From Colivivens sp963640465 (GTDB lineage: Bacteria > Bacteroidota > Bacteroidia > Bacteroidales > Bacteroidaceae), in assembly GCA_963640465.1 (NCBI GenBank), contig CAVHYP010000001.1:1-64000 (forward strand): a stretch of 64,000 bases of DNA, given 5' to 3'. Of the stretch, positions 15,266 through 24,168 are shown piece after piece. The position numbers and the translations under genes were made by a program. The stretch's first letter is position 1, and every line of letters begins with the position of its first letter. The notes below the pieces were generated by a model. The model was given only the letters and a program-made list of their open reading frames with translations. It made no database searches and was not told the DNA's origin.

Positions 15266-16804
15266 TTATTCTGTGGCTTTCATCATTCGGTTGAGCCACG
15301 GGCTGATGACGAGGAGGATGATGCCTGCAACGCCTGACATGCCGACGAAGAGTATGAAGAAGTCGTAGAGGCTGGTGATTTGCCATCCGAAGATGGAGGA
15401 TGTCTTGATGATCTTGCCTGTGGTTTCGTCGAACTGTGGCATCAGACTGCTGAGTGTGCCTGCCAGTTTGTTGGCTGCTGCATTGCTGAGGTACCACACT
15501 CCCATGAGCAGACTGGAGAGGCGGACGGGCGAGAGCTTGGTGACCATGGAGAGTCCGATGGGGGAGAGGCTGAGTTCGCCGCATGTGTGGATGAAATAGA
15601 GTGACACGAGCCAGAACATGCTTATCTTGGTGGTGGAGTCCACTCCTCGTACTCCGATGGCAATCACTCCGTAGCCGATGCTGAGGAGGAGCAGGCCGAT
15701 GGCTTGCTTGGCTGGCGACGAGGGCTCGAGACGGTGTTTGTCGAGCCATGTCCACAGGGCTGCGAACACTGGTGCGAGTGCCACTACGAAGAATGCGTTG
15801 AACGACTGTGCCCAAGCTGTCGGCATGGTCCAGCCCCAGAACTCGCGGTCGATGTTGCGGTCGGTGAAGAGTGTGAGCGATGCTCCTGCCTGTTCGTATG
15901 CGCTCCAGAAGAATATGACGAAGAAGGCAATGATGTAGATCACGATGATGTGGCGGCGCTCGACGGATGTGAGCGACTTGTCGATGATGATGTAGACTGG
16001 CATCATGACGCATGCAGAGAGGATTGCTCCCTGGATGATGTCGTCGGTGGTGTAGGCTATGATTGCTCCGAGGATGAGGAATCCGACGGTGCAGAGGATG
16101 GCTTGGAGGATGGATGTCTTCTTGTTGGTGGCTGTTGTGACTTTATCGGTAGGTGTGCTCTTGTGGCGTACGGGCGGTATGCCTACTTGGCGGCCTTCGG
16201 GGGTGACAAGCAACTTGTTCTTGAGTAGGGCAAAGATGACGAGTGACATAAGGATGGCTATTGAGGAGGCGAGGAACCCCCACTTGTAGTCGATTTCTGC
16301 CAGTTGTCCGCATACGAGCGGTGCGAAGAATGCTCCGATATTGATTCCCATGTAGAAGATGGTGAATGCTCCGTCGCGTCGCTTGTCGTCGGGCTCGTAA
16401 AGGTCGCCCACCATGGTGCTGATGTTAGGTTTGAAGAATCCGTTGCCGCAGATGATGAGTGCCAGTGCGGCAAACATGAGTGCTATGCTGAGGTCTGTTT
16501 GGCTTGCGAGGCTTGCGCTGAGGAACATCATGAACTGTCCGGCTGCCATGAGTATCTGACCTACGAAGATGGAACGGCGGTTGCCCCAGTAGCGGTCGGA
16601 GATGATGCCTCCGATGAGGGGTGTGAGGTAGACGAGTCCGGTGTAGCTGCCGTAAATCTGATTTGCCAGTGCATCATTCATCATGAGTATCTTTGTCATG
16701 TAGAGGATGAAGATTGCACGCATTCCGAAATAACTGAAGCGTTCTGCCATTTCGGTGGAGAACAGCAGGTAGAGTCCTGCAGGATGTTTTGATGTCTTTG
16801 CCAT
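15266..16804 (-). CDS. POT-family peptide:proton symporter
   Basis: A 512-residue inner-membrane transporter of the proton-dependent oligopeptide family, importing di- and tripeptides. The proton-coupling motif ExxERFxYxG is present near residue 18 (EMAERFSYFG), and the PTR2 signature appears as FYMGINIGAFFAPLVCG. Hydrophobic segments fit 12-14 helices. The -7 element lies at 16831-16838, giving a leader of about 20 bases. A second POT gene lies directly upstream, separated by a terminator, so the two are transcribed independently. The two proteins are clearly different sequences, not a recent duplication. Confidence 0.9.
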   Translation of the reverse strand: MAKTSKHPAGLYLLFSTEMAERFSYFGMRAIFILYMTKILMMNDALANQIYGSYTGLVYLTPLIGGIISDRYWGNRRSIFVGQILMAAGQFMMFLSASLASQTDLSIALMFAALALIICGNGFFKPNISTMVGDLYEPDDKRRDGAFTIFYMGINIGAFFAPLVCGQLAEIDYKWGFLASSIAILMSLVIFALLKNKLLVTPEGRQVGIPPVRHKSTPTDKVTTATNKKTSILQAILCTVGFLILGAIIAYTTDDIIQGAILSACVMMPVYIIIDKSLTSVERRHIIVIYIIAFFVIFFWSAYEQAGASLTLFTDRNIDREFWGWTMPTAWAQSFNAFFVVALAPVFAALWTWLDKHRLEPSSPAKQAIGLLLLSIGYGVIAIGVRGVDSTTKISMFWLVSLYFIHTCGELSLSPIGLSMVTKLSPVRLSSLLMGVWYLSNAAANKLAGTLSSLMPQFDETTGKIIKTSSIFGWQITSLYDFFILFVGMSGVAGIILLVISPWLNRMMKATE

Positions 16805-16830
16805 TGGTTTTGCTTTGTGTTTTTAACTCA

Positions 16831-16838
16831 CAAAGATA
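16831..16838 (-). promoter_or_regulatory. -7 element of the first POT gene
   Basis: TATCTTTG on the minus strand, 27 bases before the start codon at 16804. No clear -33 box. Confidence 0.65.
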
Positions 16839-16874
16839 GGCATTTATTCTGACATGGAGCATGCTTGAAACAGG

Positions 16875-16908
16875 AAAACGCATCAAAAACTGTGTTCTGA
16901 TGCGTTTT
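16875..16908 (-). terminator. Terminator of the aspS-to-POT run
   Basis: AAAACGCATCA and TGATGCGTTTT form an 11-bp stem with a 12-base loop, 33 bases past the stop codon of the second POT gene; on the minus strand the stem ends in TTTT. It separates this gene from the next promoter. Confidence 0.8.
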
Positions 16909-16940
16909 GTCTGTGTATTTGTACTGTTGCGGGGCTTGTC

Positions 16941-18494
16941 TTATGCTGTCATCTGCTTGAGTTTCTTGAGCAGCGCAAACATGACGATGGCACTGATGAG
17001 GCACAGCGCAATGAGTATTCCCCAGTTGTACATCAACGGGATTTTGTCCCACAGTTTTGACGGGATTGAGCTCAGATAGTTGCCTATGGCTGTTGCCACG
17101 AACCATCCGCCCATCATCAGTCCCTTGTATTTTGGCGGTGCCACTTTCGAAACGAAGGAGATGCCCATGGGGGAGAGCAGAAGCTCGGCGATGGTGAGGG
17201 TGAAGTAGGTGGAGATGAGCCATGATGGCGACAGAATGCTTTGTGTCTGCTTCTCGCCGAGGTCCATCGGAGAGATGAGTCCGGTGGATGCCAGTGTGAT
17301 GACTCCGAAGCCGAGGGCTGCTATGACCATACCCCATGCGATTCGTGTGGGTGCACTCACTTCTTTGCCTTTATTGGTGAGCATGCCGAAGAATGCCATG
17401 CTGAATGGTGTGAGGGCTACTACGAAGAAGGGGTTGAACTGCTGGAAGTCGGACGGCTGTGCCATGGTGGGGTCGCTCATGCCCTGATAGAGCAGGAAGG
17501 CTCCAACCCAAAGCACGAGGGTGCATGCGAGGCAGATGATGCGCGAGCTTTTCTTCTTTGCCTGGAAAGTGGAGAATCCGGTGTAAACGGATATGGCTAT
17601 GAGTGCCAGACTGAAGATGTTGAAACCTATGCGTATGGGTCCGGTGACGGTGAGGTTGGTGTATTTCTTCGCGAAGAAGGTGAGGGCAGCACCGTTCTGA
17701 TGGAATGCCATCCAGAAGAAGATGACTACTGCAAAGACGAGTAGCAGGGCTGCGATTCTGTCCTTTGTCTGCTTGGGTGTCAGTTCCTCTACTGCTGCGT
17801 GGTTTTCTTCTGCCTGCTTGAGTGTGACGTCAGCCTGCTTGAACCAGCTGCGGCATGAATAGTAGATGATGGCTGAGAGTATGAGCGAGATGCATGCCAC
17901 TCCGAAGCAGAGTCCGTAGCCGGAGTAGAGTGCTTCAAGATATTTGGGGCTGTTGTTGCTTGCGTCATACACGAATCCATATTCTGCAAGGTGCATGTTG
18001 GTGATCCACTTTGCCATTGACGGTGCGAACATGGCTCCGATGTTGATTGCCATATAGAACAGACTGAATGCTGAGTCGCGCTTGGATGCGTATTTGGCAT
18101 CGTCGTAGAGGTTGCCTACGAGCACTTGGAGGTTGCCCTTGAAAAGTCCGGTTCCGAGTGATACTCCGAGTAGTCCGAGGTACATGGCTATTTCACCCGT
18201 GGTGTCGGCTCCAGTAGGGATGGCAAGTCCCATGTAGCCGAGGAACATGACGATGAAGCCGAGGGTGACGCACTTGCCGTAACCTATCTTGTCGGCAAGC
18301 ATTCCGCCGAAGAACGGGGAGAAATAGACTACTGCAAGGAAGATGGCATAGACATCGCCTGCCTTTGCTTCGCCCCAGCCGAACTTTGCCTGCATGAACA
18401 GGGTGAAGATGGCAAGCATCGTGTAGTAGCCGAAGCGCTCGCCTGTGTTTGCCAATGAAAGGGCGTAGAGTCCTTTGGGCTGATTTTCAAACAT
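16941..18494 (-). CDS. POT-family peptide transporter
   Basis: A 517-residue inner-membrane protein of the same family as the neighbouring POT transporter but divergent. The proton-coupling motif is shortened to NTGERFGYYT near residue 16, lacking the first Glu of ExxER, while FYMAINIGAMFAPSMAKW preserves the PTR2 signature. It is the last gene of a run (peptidase, MFS, POT), 22 bases after the MFS gene, so it probably imports the peptides released by the upstream secreted peptidase. The altered motif may change proton coupling or substrate range. Confidence 0.85.
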   Translation of the reverse strand: MFENQPKGLYALSLANTGERFGYYTMLAIFTLFMQAKFGWGEAKAGDVYAIFLAVVYFSPFFGGMLADKIGYGKCVTLGFIVMFLGYMGLAIPTGADTTGEIAMYLGLLGVSLGTGLFKGNLQVLVGNLYDDAKYASKRDSAFSLFYMAINIGAMFAPSMAKWITNMHLAEYGFVYDASNNSPKYLEALYSGYGLCFGVACISLILSAIIYYSCRSWFKQADVTLKQAEENHAAVEELTPKQTKDRIAALLLVFAVVIFFWMAFHQNGAALTFFAKKYTNLTVTGPIRIGFNIFSLALIAISVYTGFSTFQAKKKSSRIICLACTLVLWVGAFLLYQGMSDPTMAQPSDFQQFNPFFVVALTPFSMAFFGMLTNKGKEVSAPTRIAWGMVIAALGFGVITLASTGLISPMDLGEKQTQSILSPSWLISTYFTLTIAELLLSPMGISFVSKVAPPKYKGLMMGGWFVATAIGNYLSSIPSKLWDKIPLMYNWGILIALCLISAIVMFALLKKLKQMTA

Positions 18495-18516
18495 AATCTA
18501 TCGGGGCCTTGGCTGG

Positions 18517-19887
18517 TTATTTCTTGATATTTGCTTTCTGCAGACCATAGCCTTTCTTCTTGTCTTCGCGCAGGAGCAACAGTGCGATGATGATGGCAAC
18601 GACTCCGAATGCTGCGAAGATGGACATGGTCTGTGTGTAGTCTATCACTCCGTCGGCAGCGGTATTGGCTTGGTTGACCTTACCGATGAAGATTGGCACG
18701 AGCGAGAGTCCGATGTTCTGGATGTAGAAGATGACAGCGTAGGCTGTGCCGAGGAGGTGCATCGGTATGATCTTCGGTACGGATGGCCACATGGCTGAAG
18801 GCACGAGTCCGAATGCAATGCCAAGTACCACCATCATGGCAATGGCTACATAAACGGAGGTGACTGACGGGATGGCGAACACCACGTGTACGAATGCAAG
18901 CAGTATTGAACCGATGAGCATGAGTGTGGCGCCTTTGCCTATCTTGTCGTAGAGGAAGCCGAAGAGTGGGGTGAGGATGATGGTTCCGTAGGGCAGCATT
19001 GAAGGGATGCTTCCGGCTATGTCTTCCTCAACTCCGTATTTGATGACCATGAGTTTGGTTGCAAACTTGAGGAATGGGAATACTCCTGCATAGAACATGA
19101 GGCAAAGCAGGGTGATGTACCAGAATCCCTTGTTGGTGAAGAGGATGCCAAGGTCCTTGAACTGGAATCCCTGTTCCGGCTCTCCGGCTGTGGCTGCAAC
19201 TGCCTTGTCTTCCTTGATGTCCATGATACAATAGATGAGGAAGCTGACCATGGCAATGCAAAGGAGGATTGCTCCCAGCCCGACAGATGCGCTTACACCT
19301 CCCATGCTCTTTGCGAAGGGCAGTGAGAAGCTGAGGGCTGCTGCTGTTCCGAATCGTGCCAATGCCACCTGGGTGCCCATTGCCAATGCTAGTTCGTGGC
19401 CTGTAAACCACTTGACAAGCACTTTGGAAACGGTAATACCGGATATCTCGCATCCTACTCCATAGATTGCAAATCCGATGCATGCGTAGATGACCTGGAG
19501 TTTGTAGCCGAAGAGTTCGCCTTCGAACTCATGTCCCACTGCATACCACTTGACAAGTGCACCGACGAACATCAGTGCTGTTGCAAGTATTCCTGTGAAG
19601 CGGATTCCGAACTTGTCGAGGATGATGCCGCCGAAGAACAGCATGAGTAGGAATACATTGAAGAATCCGTAGGAACCGGAGAAGAATCCGTATTCATCGG
19701 ATGTCCATGCAAGTCCGAGCCCTCCATCTTCCTTGGCTGCCGTAAGGAGTGGTTCGAGCGGTGACATGACGTCGGTGAAGAAGTATGCGAACATCATGGT
19801 GAATGATACGATGATAAGAGCAGTCCATCGTGCGAAAACTGAGTCGCTCAGTTTCTTTCTGATTTGTGTTTTGATAGTTTCAGTCAT
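18517..19887 (-). CDS. MFS transporter, peptidase-linked
   Basis: A 456-residue major facilitator protein with about 12 membrane helices and a central cytoplasmic loop near residues 215-240 (KEDKAVAATAGEPEQGF). Motif A-like sequence appears as GIILDKFGIRFTG in the first half and GFLYDKIGKGATL in the second. Its substrate is not clear from sequence. Overall features resemble the MFSD1-like branch, whose eukaryotic member exports dipeptides, and the flanking DPP5-like peptidase and POT transporter make a peptide or amino-acid role plausible. That link is inference. Confidence 0.8.
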   Translation of the reverse strand: MTETIKTQIRKKLSDSVFARWTALIIVSFTMMFAYFFTDVMSPLEPLLTAAKEDGGLGLAWTSDEYGFFSGSYGFFNVFLLMLFFGGIILDKFGIRFTGILATALMFVGALVKWYAVGHEFEGELFGYKLQVIYACIGFAIYGVGCEISGITVSKVLVKWFTGHELALAMGTQVALARFGTAAALSFSLPFAKSMGGVSASVGLGAILLCIAMVSFLIYCIMDIKEDKAVAATAGEPEQGFQFKDLGILFTNKGFWYITLLCLMFYAGVFPFLKFATKLMVIKYGVEEDIAGSIPSMLPYGTIILTPLFGFLYDKIGKGATLMLIGSILLAFVHVVFAIPSVTSVYVAIAMMVVLGIAFGLVPSAMWPSVPKIIPMHLLGTAYAVIFYIQNIGLSLVPIFIGKVNQANTAADGVIDYTQTMSIFAAFGVVAIIIALLLLREDKKKGYGLQKANIKK

Positions 19888-20062
19888 ATTGTTATTGTAT
19901 TGTTTGTTTATTTATTTATTCGTTTATATGTCTGTTTGTTATGTCAGTCCGTTATGTATGTTTGCTTGTTTGCCTGTTTTGTTCTGTTTGTAGTGCCTGT
20001 CAGCCTGTCATGTTTCTTATGCCTGTTAGCCTATCCAGCTTGTTATACCTGTTAGCGACTGG
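19888..20062. repeat. Degenerate short repeats between peptidase and MFS genes
   Basis: The 175-base gap is T-rich on the plus strand and contains many near-copies of short words such as TTTGTTTATT, GTTATGT, GCCTGTCAGCCTGTCATG and CCTGTTAGC. The later part reads as repeated CCTGTTAGC-type units with a period near 20-30 bases. No promoter or terminator stands out, so the two genes may still be co-transcribed. Confidence 0.55.
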
Positions 20063-22219
20063 CTATTTCTTCAGCCACTTGTCGAGCCATGCAAAGAAAC
20101 GGCGCTGCCAGAGCACTCCGTTCTGTGGTTTCAATACCCAGTGGTTCTCGTCGGGGAAGATGAGAAGCTCTGCCGGGATGTTGCGGTAGCGTGCGGCATT
20201 GAATGCAGCGATGGCTTGTGACGTGACTATGCGGTAGTCTTTGTCGCCTGAGATGCAGAGGATTGGCGCATCCCACTTGTCTGCAAACAGATGGGGCGAT
20301 GCTGCATAGGTGCGCTGCACTGCAGGGTCGTCTTTATGCCAGAAAGCACCTCCGAGATCCCAGTTGGTGAACCATGCTTCTTCTGTCTCAAGATATTGCT
20401 GTTCGAGATTGAATATGCCGTCGTGGGCTATGAAGCACTTGAAGCGTTTGTCGTGGTTGCCTGCCAGATAGTAGGTGCTGAAGCCTCCGAAGCTTGCGCC
20501 CACGCATCCTAACCGGTCTTTGTCGATGAACGGATAGGTGGCGACTGCATCGTCGATGGCACTGAGGTAGTCTTTCATGCACTGACCGCCATAGTTGGTG
20601 CTGATTTCCTCGTTCCATTGTGAACCGAACCCAGGAAGACCTCGACGGTTGGGGGCTACGACCACATAGCCGTTGGCTGCCATTGTCATCATGTTCCATC
20701 GGTAGCTCCAGAACTGACTGACCGGACTTTGTGGTCCGCCTTCGCAGAAGAGCAGGGTAGGGTACTTCTTGCTTTTGTCGAAGTTGGGGGGAAGGATAAT
20801 CCATGAGAGGAGGTCTTTGCCGTCGGTGGTCTTCGACCAGCGTGGCATCACGTCTCCCCATGCCACGTTCTCCTTGAAGTATTTGTTTTCGTTGGTCACC
20901 TGGCGTGGTTCGCCACTGTATGCATTAACGAAATAAAGCTCGGGTGCTTCCTTCATTGACTGGCGCGGACAAATGAGGTCTTTGCCGCAGAGTGCCACTC
21001 CGGTGTAGTCGTACTGTCCTTTGGTAAGTTTGAATACTTCGCCATAGAGGTTTGTGCGGTAGACATGGGTTTCTCCATGCCATACTCCAGTGAAGTAGAT
21101 GACATCGGTGGTTGTGCCCCAGCAATAGGTGTCGACGTTGCTGTCGAACTTCTCAGTGACATATTTCTTCTTACCGGTGGTAAGGTCATAGATGCAGAGG
21201 CGGTTGCGGTCGCTCTCGTATCCGTCGTGCTTCATACTTTGCCATGCAATGTATTTGCCGTCGGGAGAGAAGCGTGGATTGGTGTCGTAGCCAAGGTTGA
21301 GGTCTCCGCTCTGCTGGTTCACAGCCTGGTCCTTCAGCGATTTGGTGTAGTCTACCTTTGGTGCTACATATCCTTCGGGCTTGCAGAGGTTTTTTGTCTT
21401 GCCGGTTGCCAGGTCGTAGAGATAGATGTCGGAGTCTGTGCTTGTGGCATAGTCGAGTCCTGTCTTCTTTCTGCAGGTGTAGGCAATCTGTCGTGAGTCG
21501 TTGCTCCATGCCAGTTGTTCCACTCCTCCGAATGGTTTCATAGGACATTCGTACGGTTCTCCTTCAAGAATGTCGGTGACGGACTCTGAGACCTTTTCGC
21601 CATCGAAGTCTGCAATGAACGGATGTGGTATGTTCTCTACATATTCATCCCAGTGGCGGAATATCACTTCATCGATTACTTTCCCCGATGCCTTGTCGAG
21701 ATCGGGGTAAAGGTCTGCAGTTCTCTCACCATACTTGACAGACTGTATGATCAATACTTTCTTCCCGTCGGGAGAGAAGTCATAGTCGTCGATACTGTTC
21801 TTCAGGAAAGAAATCTGTTTTCGGTCGCTTCCGTCGTTGTTCATCATCCACAGTTGGCTTATTCCGTCGTTGTCGGCTGCGAGGAATGCAATCTTTGCAC
21901 CTTTATATATATATTTAGGCGCATTCTCGCTTCCACTGCCTTGCGTGAGCAAACGTTCGCCTGTGCCGTCGGCATTGATGGTGTAGATGACTGTGTGGCT
22001 TTTGTTCTTTGCCACACTGTAATAACTCACATTGTAGACTATGGATTTCCCGTCGGGTGATATGTCGTAGCTGCCTATGCGTCCCATCGCCCAAAGGACT
22101 TCAGGGGTGAGCCTGCCGTTGCTGATGGCTGGCTGCTGTCTGCCTATCACGTTGCTGTCTGCCTGAATATTCGTTGTAGCCATAGTCAGAAGCACTAATC
22201 CGAATATGATTCTTTTCAC
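20063..22219 (-). CDS. Secreted S9 dipeptidyl peptidase, DPP5-like
   Basis: A 718-residue serine peptidase of clan SC, family S9. A signal peptide covers about residues 1-20 (ATTNIQA). Then comes a seven-bladed beta-propeller with repeated SPDGK motifs (about 40-440) and an alpha/beta-hydrolase domain. The catalytic triad is visible: S576 in GASFGG, D661 in GDKDYR and H693 in DENHW. Size and motifs fit the periplasmic dipeptidyl peptidase 5 known from Porphyromonas gingivalis, which removes dipeptides from oligopeptides. It starts one base after the yidC stop codon and precedes MFS and POT transporters, which fits a periplasmic peptide-uptake pathway. Confidence 0.85.
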   Translation of the reverse strand: MKRIIFGLVLLTMATTNIQADSNVIGRQQPAISNGRLTPEVLWAMGRIGSYDISPDGKSIVYNVSYYSVAKNKSHTVIYTINADGTGERLLTQGSGSENAPKYIYKGAKIAFLAADNDGISQLWMMNNDGSDRKQISFLKNSIDDYDFSPDGKKVLIIQSVKYGERTADLYPDLDKASGKVIDEVIFRHWDEYVENIPHPFIADFDGEKVSESVTDILEGEPYECPMKPFGGVEQLAWSNDSRQIAYTCRKKTGLDYATSTDSDIYLYDLATGKTKNLCKPEGYVAPKVDYTKSLKDQAVNQQSGDLNLGYDTNPRFSPDGKYIAWQSMKHDGYESDRNRLCIYDLTTGKKKYVTEKFDSNVDTYCWGTTTDVIYFTGVWHGETHVYRTNLYGEVFKLTKGQYDYTGVALCGKDLICPRQSMKEAPELYFVNAYSGEPRQVTNENKYFKENVAWGDVMPRWSKTTDGKDLLSWIILPPNFDKSKKYPTLLFCEGGPQSPVSQFWSYRWNMMTMAANGYVVVAPNRRGLPGFGSQWNEEISTNYGGQCMKDYLSAIDDAVATYPFIDKDRLGCVGASFGGFSTYYLAGNHDKRFKCFIAHDGIFNLEQQYLETEEAWFTNWDLGGAFWHKDDPAVQRTYAASPHLFADKWDAPILCISGDKDYRIVTSQAIAAFNAARYRNIPAELLIFPDENHWVLKPQNGVLWQRRFFAWLDKWLKK

Positions 22220-22220
22220 G

Positions 22221-24155
22221 TTACTGTTTTTTGTTGTGTTGTTTTCTTTGCTGTTCTTCCTGCTGTTGGCGGAGTACTTCCTGTTGCTTTTCAGCCATTG
22301 CCTGGAGGCGCTCCATCATGGAAAATGTCTTTCTGACTCCACTGTTGTTTGCCTTGCGCTCCTGATGACGTTTCTCCAGTTGTGCAAGCAGCTTCTTGTC
22401 GTCAGTGGTCTTGCGGAGGTACCACATCATGAGGATGGAGATGAGTCCGGACACGAAGTAGTAGTAGTTGAGTCCTGATGAGTAGTCGTTGAAGGTGAAG
22501 AAGAAAATGAGTGGCATGAGGTATGAAAGCCATTGCATCATCTTCATCTGCTGTGCCTGGTCGGGACTCATGCTGTCGCGCTGCTGTCGCATGCTTATCC
22601 ATGTGTTGGCAACGGTTGACAAGCACCAGAGGATACAGAAGAGGCTCAGGTGGTTTCCGATTCCCCAGATGTGTGTGCCCCAGTTGATGATGTCGTCATA
22701 AGTACTGAGGTCGTCTGCCCAGAGGAATGACTGTCCGCGCAGTTCAATGGCGTTTGGTATGAAGTTGAAGAGTGCAATCCAGATTGGCATCTGAATGAGC
22801 ATTGGCAAGCATCCTCCCATAGGGCTTACTCCGTATTCTGAATAGAGCTTCATGGTTTCTTGCTGGCGCTGCATTGCATCTTCCTGCTTCGGGTATTTCT
22901 TGCTTATCTCCTCCACTTTCGGACGAAGCACACGCATGCGTGCTGAAGAAAGGTAACTCTTGCGCATCAGTGGGAACACTGCCAGCTTGATGACCAGTGT
23001 CAAGATGAGGAGCACGATACCCATGTTGATGCCCCAGCTTGTGAGGAAGTCGAAGAAGTAAAGCATGAAGAACCGGTTGATGTACTTGATGAGTGGCCAT
23101 CCCAGATAGACGATGCTTTGCAAGTCGAGGTCGTTGTTTGTGGTATCAATGAATTTCTCGTTGGCGCTCAGTGTGGAGAACTTGTTCGGTCCGAGGTACA
23201 TGCGCAGACATGTAGGCTCGTCGCCATGTGGGTCGAACTCTGTGGTGAGTTCTGCTGTGTAGGTCTTCAGATAACCGTTGCATGATTCTTCCTTGAACTG
23301 TGTAGATGTCAGTCGAGTGGGTATGAACTTCTTGTCGGAGATGAGCACTTGGCTGAAGAACTGCGTCTTGAATGCCACCCACTGGAGATTCTCGTCATCG
23401 TCGAATTCAGTCTCGTCCTTGTCGCCTCCGGTGGAACTCAGTTCGTCGGTATCACCGTCGATGGTACGTGTGGTGATTGAACTGTGATAGTTCTCGAACT
23501 GGAATCCTTTTTCTTGTCGGCGCATTCTCTCGTTCCAGACGATGTCGAAGGTGCGAGTCTTTGTGGAGAAGAATCCGTCGAGGTTGTGTGCCGCGATATC
23601 CATCTTCAGGATGTAGGAGCCGGGAATCAGTGCGTAGGAGATGTCGATGCTTCCTTTGCCTACTGGTAGGGACATTACGACGCTGCTGTCTGTGACTAGC
23701 TTTGGAGTAAAGTAGAGGCGGTCGGTCTCGATGTTGCAGTCTTTGCCGTCGAAAAGCAACTGCATGTTAGAGTCGTCCTTGTCGAACAGTACGACTTGAC
23801 CTCCCTCTTGGCTCTTGTAGGTCTTGTCCTTGAGCTCGGCACGTGCAACCTGACCACCTTTGTTGTTGATGGTTACTTTGAGCAACTCGTTTTCCAGTAC
23901 TGTGGTTCCTTCGTTTATCTGACGAGCATGGAAAAGTACATTGGAGGAGTCTGTCATTTCCTGAATCTCCTTCATTGCCTTTTTCTCTGCCTCTATATTG
24001 GCAATACTGTCAGACTTCTGCTGGGCGATGGCTTCCACCATCTGCACCCTTTGCTGTTGTACAGCTCTGTCCTTACGGGTCGCATTGTCATAGAACATGA
24101 ATCCGAACAATACGGCTACCATCAGGACAAAGCCAATAATAGTTCTCTTGTCCAA
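22221..24155 (-). CDS. yidC: Membrane protein insertase YidC
   Basis: A 644-residue inner-membrane insertase that folds and inserts membrane proteins alone or with SecYEG. An N-terminal helix (about 6-22) anchors a large periplasmic beta domain (about 75-360), and the conserved core of five helices follows (LTSWGINMGIVLLILTLVIKL to SILMMWYLRK). The C-terminal tail is basic and Gln-rich, as in Bacteroidota homologues. It begins 13 bases after aspS and ends one base before the DPP5-like gene, so all are likely in one transcript. Confidence 0.96.
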   Translation of the reverse strand: MDKRTIIGFVLMVAVLFGFMFYDNATRKDRAVQQQRVQMVEAIAQQKSDSIANIEAEKKAMKEIQEMTDSSNVLFHARQINEGTTVLENELLKVTINNKGGQVARAELKDKTYKSQEGGQVVLFDKDDSNMQLLFDGKDCNIETDRLYFTPKLVTDSSVVMSLPVGKGSIDISYALIPGSYILKMDIAAHNLDGFFSTKTRTFDIVWNERMRRQEKGFQFENYHSSITTRTIDGDTDELSSTGGDKDETEFDDDENLQWVAFKTQFFSQVLISDKKFIPTRLTSTQFKEESCNGYLKTYTAELTTEFDPHGDEPTCLRMYLGPNKFSTLSANEKFIDTTNNDLDLQSIVYLGWPLIKYINRFFMLYFFDFLTSWGINMGIVLLILTLVIKLAVFPLMRKSYLSSARMRVLRPKVEEISKKYPKQEDAMQRQQETMKLYSEYGVSPMGGCLPMLIQMPIWIALFNFIPNAIELRGQSFLWADDLSTYDDIINWGTHIWGIGNHLSLFCILWCLSTVANTWISMRQQRDSMSPDQAQQMKMMQWLSYLMPLIFFFTFNDYSSGLNYYYFVSGLISILMMWYLRKTTDDKKLLAQLEKRHQERKANNSGVRKTFSMMERLQAMAEKQQEVLRQQQEEQQRKQHNKKQ

Positions 24156-24168
24156 GTTGATGTGTGTT

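Noticed and set aside
15266..18494. Recent tandem duplication of one POT gene
   Set aside because: Both proteins belong to the same family, but their sequences differ throughout, including the ExxER motif, so the genes are old paralogues.
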